In this document: piece after piece, positions 9,001-11,083 of the stretch
Numbering within the stretch: the first letter of the stretch is position 1
Layout of the letters: each line of letters starts with the position of its first letter
DNA from: Gemmatimonadota bacterium
GTDB lineage: Bacteria > Gemmatimonadota > Gemmatimonadetes > Longimicrobiales > Longimicrobiaceae
NCBI GenBank assembly: GCA_019240375.1
Contig: JAFAYN010000629.1
Coordinates: 1 to 11,083 of the forward strand
Direction: 5' to 3'
DNA length: 11,083 nucleotides
The notes under the pieces: generated by a model
The model's database searches: none
The model's input: the letters and a program-made list of their open reading frames with translations, nothing else
What the model was told of the DNA's origin: nothing
Position numbers and translations under genes: made by a program

Positions 9001-11083
9001 GCACGGCGCCGGGCGCGGGCGGGTACACCCCGTCCGACTTCCCCCTGGCCGCGCTCGACCAGGCGCAGATGGACGCGGTCGCTTCCGTGGTCGGGGACCC
9101 GGAGGACGTGTACCCGCTCACCCCGCTCCAGGAGGGGATGCTTTTCCACACCCTGTACTCGCCCCAGGGTGGGGCGTACGTCGCGCAGCTCAGCTTCGAC
9201 CTCGTCGGCGAGCTGGACGTGGCCGCGCTGGAGCGGGCGTGGCAGGGGGTGGTCGACCGTCACCCCGCGCTCCGCGCCGGGCCGGTCCTGGACGGGCTGG
9301 ATGCCCCGGTGCAGGGGGTCCGCCGGCGCGCCGTACTCCCCCTGGCGAAGGAGGACTGGCGGGAGCTGCCGGAGCCGGAGCGGCACGCGCGCTGGGAAGC
9401 GTACCTGGCGGAGGACCGCGCCCGCGGCTTCGACCTGCAGGCCCCCCCGCTGATGCGGGTGGCGCTCTTCCGCACCGCGGCCGACGTCCACCGCATGGTG
9501 TGGACGCACCACCAGATGATCCTGGACGGGTGGAGCATCCCGCTCCTCTTCCGCGACCTGTCCACGCTGTACCAGGAGCAGGGTGCCGCCCTCGCCCCGA
9601 CGCGGCCGTACCGCGACTACGTCGCCTGGCTGCGGCGGCAGGACGGCGACGCGGCCGAGCGCTTCTGGCGCGAGCACCTGGGCGGCGTCGCCACGCCCAC
9701 CCCGTTCGGGGTGGACCGGGGCGCCCCCGAGGCCCAGTCACGGAGCGAGGGGCAGGGGCACGCGCACCTGGTGGTGGACGCGGAGCGCACGGGGCGGCTC
9801 CGCGAGGGGGCCCGCCGCATGGGCGTGACGGTGAACACGCTGGTGCAGGGCGCCTGGTCGCTCCTCCTGTCGCGCTACGGCGGCGAGGAGGACGTGGTGT
9901 TCGGCACCACCCTTTCCGGGCGCCCGGAGGAGCTGGAGGGGGCGGAGGAGATCGTCGGCCTGTTCATCAACACCCTCCAGGTGCGGGTGCGGGTCGCCCC
10001 GGACGCGCCGGTGGCGGCGTGGCTCCACGAGCTGCAGGACCGCAACCTGGGGGTGCGGGAGCACGGTTACGCGCCGCTCCCGCAGGTGCAGCGCTGGAGC
10101 GGGCAGCCCGCCGGACAGGCGCTCTTCGAGAGCATCCTGGTCTTCAACAACTACCCCGTCGGCGAGCGGATGGGGAGCGGCGAGCAGGCGCTGCGGGTGG
10201 TGCGGCGCGGCGGCCGGGAGCAGGGCGACCTCCCGATGATGTTCGGGGTGGCGATGGGAGAGGAGCTGAGCGTGATCGCCGAGTACCAGCGCGCCCGCTT
10301 CGACGCCGCCACCGTCGACCGGCTCCTCGCCCACCTGGAGCAGGTGCTCGTGGCGCTGGCCTCCGACCCGGAGCAGCCCCTCTCCGCCATCTCCGTGCTG
10401 GGCGAGGCGGAGCGGCGCCGGGTGGTGGGTGAGTGGAACGCGCACGCCATGGCCGCGCAGGAGGTGTGCGTCCACGACCTGATCGGCGAGCAGGCGCGCC
10501 GCACCCCGGAAGCCCTGGCGCTGGTGCACGGCGCCGAGCGGGTCTCGTACGCGGAGCTGGACGCGCGGGCCAACCGCCTGGCGAACCACCTGCGGCGGCG
10601 CGGCGTCGGGCCGGAGGCGCGGGTGGCGCTCTGCCTGGAGCGCGGGACCGAGCTGGTGACGGCGGTGCTGGCGGTCCTGCGCGCGGGCGGCGCCTACGTC
10701 CCGCTCGACCCCGCCTACCCGGCCGAGCGCGTCGCCTTCGCGCTGCGCGACAGCGGGGCGTCGCTCCTGCTCGCGGGCCCCGGGCTGACCACGCGGCTCC
10801 CGGTGAGTGACGCGCAGGTCGTGTGGCTGGACAAGGAGCGGGAGCGGATCGCGGCCGAGAGCCCGCTGGCGCCGCGGAGCGGCGTCGGTCCGGAGCACCT
10901 GGCGTACGTGATCTACACGTCGGGCTCCACGGGTCTCCCCAAGGGCGTCCGCGTCGAGCACCGTCACCTGGCCGCCACCCTCCTGCGCGTCCGCGAGGCG
11001 TACGACATCCGCCCCGCCGACGAGATGCCGTCGCTGGCCTCCTACGCCTTCGACATCTGGCTCTTCGAGGTCTTCCTCCCCCT
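1..11083 (+). CDS. Multimodular nonribosomal peptide synthetase, internal fragment (C-A-T-E-C-A-T-E-C-A)
   Basis: One frame, codons from base 3 to base 11081, is open for 3,693 codons with neither start nor stop, so both ends lie outside the window. In order it encodes a partial condensation domain, A1, T1, E1, C2, A2, T2, E2, C3 and a partial A3. All core motifs expected for a thiotemplate assembly line are present: TSGSTG(T/L)PKGV in each A domain, LGGDS in both T domains, HHLVMDG and EGHGRE in both E domains. The enzyme is expected to be cytoplasmic and to build a peptide by ATP-dependent activation, thioester tethering, condensation and epimerization. No thioesterase, reductase, methyltransferase, ketosynthase or docking domain is visible, so initiation and release are encoded elsewhere. 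Other long open frames on both strands are by-products of the high G+C content. The NRPS identity is certain; the product is unknown. Confidence 0.98.
3..1250 (+). other. Condensation domain C1, N-terminus missing, variant active site (HQxxxDG)
   Basis: Residues 1-416 form most of an NRPS condensation domain. The window opens just after where the first core motif (SPMQEGMLFHTLY type) would lie. Visible core elements are RHAALRTGF, PYRDYVGW (154-161), VGLFINTLPVR (268-278), the EYEYTPLSQVQKW stretch (303-315) and PLFESIL (323-329). It should join the upstream peptidyl donor to the amino acid on T1. Close similarity to C2 and C3, both of which follow E domains, suggests a DCL domain taking a D-configured donor; that is inference because the preceding domain is not seen. 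The active-site motif reads S-H-H-Q-M-V-L-D-G-W-S (116-126). Aligned on DGWS, the second, catalytic His of HHxxxDG is Gln119 and the first is His118. An extra His (117) sits one place upstream. Confidence 0.93.
870..942 (+). repeat. 73-base exact repeat, copy 1 (in C1)
   Basis: This stretch of C1 is identical base for base to 5442-5514 in C2, 4,572 bases downstream. It lies within a longer near-identical patch (about 700-1000 against 5272-5572). Synonymous positions also match, which protein-level selection alone would not require. C3 has clearly different codons in the same place. Confidence 0.85.
1323..2804 (+). other. Adenylation domain A1, substrate uncertain
   Basis: Residues 441-934 form a complete adenylation domain that would activate an amino acid as its AMP ester and load it on T1. 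Core motifs: LSYAEL (465-470), LKAGGAYVPLDP (510-521), YTSGSTGTPKGV (589-600), FDAS (634-637), NHYGPTEAT (731-739), GELYVGG with RGYLRRPELT (A6), YRSGD (818-822), KVRGFRIEPGEIE (843-855), LPEYMIP (905-911) and NGKVDRR (925-931) with catalytic Lys927. Aligning by hand to GrsA PheA gives pocket residues D635, A636, R639, G678, L706, G708, H732, V740, N741 and K927, i.e. D-A-R-G-L-G-H-V-N-K. I do not recognise this code. Arg at the 239-equivalent and His at the 322-equivalent might favour an acidic or polar side chain, which is a weak guess. The core region (about 601-775) is very different from that of A2, while the C-terminal part is nearly the same. Confidence 0.96.
2844..3047 (+). other. Peptidyl carrier (thiolation) domain T1
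   Basis: Residues 948-1015 form a carrier domain. The motif D-D-Y-F-E-L-G-G-D-S-I-L-S (974-986) contains Ser983 (bases 2949-2951), the expected attachment site for 4'-phosphopantetheine. LGGDS, rather than LGGHS, is the form typical of carriers that work directly with an epimerization domain, and E1 follows at once. The domain is preceded by the usual A-T linker (APRTPVEETLAGIW), and the TPRQLFEHPTVAELA end is typical of the fourth helix. The DNA from 2930 to 2974 is identical to that of T2 (7517-7561). Confidence 0.95.
2930..2974 (+). repeat. 45-base exact repeat, copy 1 (T1 active-site block)
   Basis: Identical to 7517-7561, at an offset of 4,587 bases. It covers the phosphopantetheine serine and the helix after it. 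Part of the identity may come from strong protein conservation combined with the G+C-biased codon choice. Confidence 0.85.
3099..4415 (+). other. Epimerization domain E1
   Basis: Residues 1033-1471 (439 residues) form an E domain that equilibrates the T1-bound residue from L to D, or acts on the peptidyl thioester after condensation. Diagnostic features are the N-terminal VELTPIQRRFF followed by HHWNMS, then HHLVMDGVSW (1166-1175) with both His and the Asp intact, the E-specific EGHGRE (1307-1312) with the catalytic Glu1307, RTVGWFTT (1322-1329), GIGHGALRWL (1361-1370) and FEYLGQF (1389-1395). These separate it from C domains and from dual C/E domains. All catalytic residues are present, so D-configuration of the incorporated residue is expected. 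It is the same length as E2 and closely similar along its whole span. Confidence 0.96.
3147..3193 (+). repeat. 47-base exact repeat, copy 1 (N-terminal part of E1)
   Basis: Identical to 7734-7780 at the same 4,587-base offset as the T1/T2 repeat. It codes for VPERHHWNMSQLFEV. The shared offset shows that T and E form one collinear duplicated block with no indels between these two points. Confidence 0.85.
4416..4520 (+). other. E1-C2 interdomain linker
   Basis: About 35 residues (1472-1506) connect E1 to C2. They contain YTPSDFPLAGLDQAALDAL, the conserved stretch usually seen between an E domain and a following in-cis C domain. The frame continues without a stop or a new start, so the modules are on one polypeptide and not split by a docking region. 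The same element recurs before C3 (9003-9107). Confidence 0.85.
4521..5822 (+). other. Condensation domain C2 (DCL type, canonical active site)
   Basis: Residues 1507-1940 form a complete condensation domain. Core elements: YPLSPMQEGMLFHTLY (1508-1523), RHPALRSGF, HHLIVDGW (1641-1648) with both catalytic-motif His and the Asp present, the YREYVAW stretch near 1678-1684, VGLFINTLPVR (about 1792-1802), the EYEYTPLSQVQRW stretch and PLFESIL. The SPMQEGMLFH form of the first motif and its place straight after E1 indicate a DCL domain, joining a D-configured donor on T1 to the L-amino acid on T2. Its central third is almost identical in DNA to C1 (about 700-1000 against 5272-5572), including a 73-base exact run, but its active site and C-terminal part differ from C1. 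Confidence 0.95.
5442..5514 (+). repeat. 73-base exact repeat, copy 2 (in C2)
   Basis: Partner of 870-942. The two copies code for the same part of the condensation domain, from WLRALQERN to TPLSQVQ. The identity ends at a single base change that turns Lys (C1) into Arg (C2). Confidence 0.85.
5895..7391 (+). other. Adenylation domain A2, possibly for a basic amino acid
   Basis: Residues 1965-2463 form a complete adenylation domain. Motifs: LKAGGAYVPLD (2034-2044), TSGSTGTPKGV (2116-2126), FDVV (2160-2163), FGLTET (2256-2261), GELFIGG with RGYLGRPELT, YRTGD (2347-2351), KVRGFRIEPGEIE, VPEYMVP (2434-2440) and NGKVDRR with Lys2456. Motif A5 has FGLTE in place of the usual YGPTE. Alignment to GrsA PheA gives D2161, V2162, E2165, E2203, I2231, G2233, V2255, C2263, T2264 and K2456, i.e. 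D-V-E-E-I-G-V-C-T-K. There is one residue fewer than PheA between motif A4 and the 278-equivalent, so that assignment could shift by one. Acidic residues at the 239 and 278 positions occur in pockets for Lys, Orn or diaminobutyrate, so a basic substrate is a reasonable guess, not a firm call. Confidence 0.95.
7431..7634 (+). other. Peptidyl carrier (thiolation) domain T2
   Basis: Residues 2477-2544 form the second carrier domain. D-D-F-F-E-L-G-G-D-S-I-L-S holds Ser2512 (bases 7536-7538), the expected phosphopantetheine site. As in T1, the LGGDS form matches the E domain that follows. The block around the serine is identical in DNA to T1 over 45 bases, pointing to a recent common origin or homogenisation of the two modules. 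Confidence 0.95.
7517..7561 (+). repeat. 45-base exact repeat, copy 2 (T2 active-site block)
   Basis: Partner of 2930-2974, in the same place of the second module. Confidence 0.85.
7686..9002 (+). other. Epimerization domain E2
   Basis: Residues 2562-3000 (439 residues) form an E domain collinear with E1 and with no net length difference. Motifs: VELTPVQAWFF, HHWNMS, HHLVMDGVSW (2695-2704), EGHGRE (2836-2841) with Glu2836, RTVGWFTT (2851-2858), GIGHGALRWL (2890-2899) and FEYLGQF. All active-site residues are intact, so the residue loaded by A2 should become D-configured. The following C3 begins about 35 residues later, so this domain also acts in mid-chain and not at the end of a subunit. 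Confidence 0.96.
7734..7780 (+). repeat. 47-base exact repeat, copy 2 (N-terminal part of E2)
   Basis: Partner of 3147-3193. Downstream, E1 and E2 stay closely similar with scattered differences, for example a second exact stretch at 4083-4116 and 8670-8703. Confidence 0.85.
9003..9107 (+). other. E2-C3 interdomain linker
   Basis: Residues 3001-3035 link E2 to C3. They carry YTPSDFPLAALDQAQMDAV, matching the linker between E1 and C2. No stop codon, ribosome binding site or new start is apparent in the frame, so the third module is fused in cis. Confidence 0.85.
9108..10400 (+). other. Condensation domain C3 (DCL type), variant active site and altered RHxxLRTxF motif
   Basis: Residues 3036-3466 form a complete condensation domain following E2, so it should accept a D-configured donor. 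Motifs: YPLTPLQEGMLFHTLY at the start, PYRDYVAW, VGLFINTLQVR (3318-3328) and ALFESIL. Two key motifs are unusual. The active site reads T-H-H-Q-M-I-L-D-G-W-S (3168-3178): aligned on DGWS, the second His of HHxxxDG is Gln3171, as in C1. The second core motif reads RHPALRAGPVLDG, with Pro3094 where the family has Phe and Leu3096 where C1 and C2 have Trp. The length is normal and the frame is intact. Whether the domain is active, altered in mechanism or impaired cannot be told from sequence. Confidence 0.93.
10470..11083 (+). other. Adenylation domain A3, truncated by the window edge
   Basis: Residues 3490-3693 are the N-terminal part of a third adenylation domain. Motifs seen: VSYAELDARAN, LRAGGAYVPLDP, YTSGSTGLPKGV (3638-3649) and motif A4 as SYAFDIWLFE (3680-3689). 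The window ends four residues later. Only three pocket positions are readable: D3684, I3685 and F3688 (235, 236 and 239 equivalents). A D-I-F start is shared by several unrelated substrate classes, so no prediction is made. The carrier and any tailoring domain of this module lie downstream. Confidence 0.95.

Noticed and set aside
9270..9320. Compensated frameshift as a cause of the odd C3 motif RHPALRAGPVLDG
   Set aside because: The length equals that of C1 and C2 here, and the residues on both sides (RHPALR, then P-V-Q) stay aligned. Substitution is simpler, although read errors cannot be excluded.
1..11083. CRISPR array, tRNA/rRNA gene, insertion sequence or promoter
   Set aside because: The only repeats are long-period module duplications in coding frame. 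There are no short spaced repeats, transposase motifs, terminal inverted repeats or non-coding gaps.

Overview
The whole window is the inside of one very large nonribosomal peptide synthetase (NRPS) gene on the + strand. A single frame, with codons starting at position 3, stays open for 3,693 codons. It has no start, no stop and no intergenic DNA, so the gene runs past both edges. Residue numbers below are in this frame (residue n starts at base 3n). Base composition is very G+C-rich, with codon third positions almost all G or C. That fits a high-GC secondary-metabolite producer such as a Longimicrobium-like gemmatimonadote, a myxobacterium or an actinomycete. The domain style (SPMQEGMLFHTLY-type condensation domains, E domains in mid-chain) leans to the first two, but the sequence alone does not settle it.

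Layout: C1 (lacks its N-terminus) - A1 - T1 - E1 - C2 - A2 - T2 - E2 - C3 - A3 (cut at motif A4). These are two complete condensation-adenylation-carrier-epimerization modules (apart from the missing start of C1) and the start of a third, repeating about every 1,525 residues. Each A domain activates an amino acid with ATP and loads it on the T-domain phosphopantetheine thiol. The C domain then joins it to the upstream peptide, and the E domain converts the new residue from L to D. The C domain after each E should accept the D-configured donor (DCL type). The predicted product segment is ...-D-aa1-D-aa2-aa3-..., and C1 also looks DCL-like, so the residue before aa1 may be D as well. The pocket of A1 (D-A-R-G-L-G-H-V-N-K) matches no code I can recall. 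The pocket of A2 (D-V-E-E-I-G-V-C-T-K) carries two glutamates and may suit a basic amino acid.

Main points for a second look: C1 and C3 have Gln in place of the second His of the HHxxxDG active-site motif while C2 is canonical; C3 also has a degraded RHxxLRTxF motif; C1 and C2 share a patch of near-identical DNA that disagrees with relationships elsewhere in the C domains; and A1 and A2 have near-identical flanks around very different substrate-binding cores. I see no promoter, terminator, RNA gene, CRISPR array or mobile element. Nothing here shows a wholly new kind of system; the novelty, if any, lies in the peptide and in the variant C domains.
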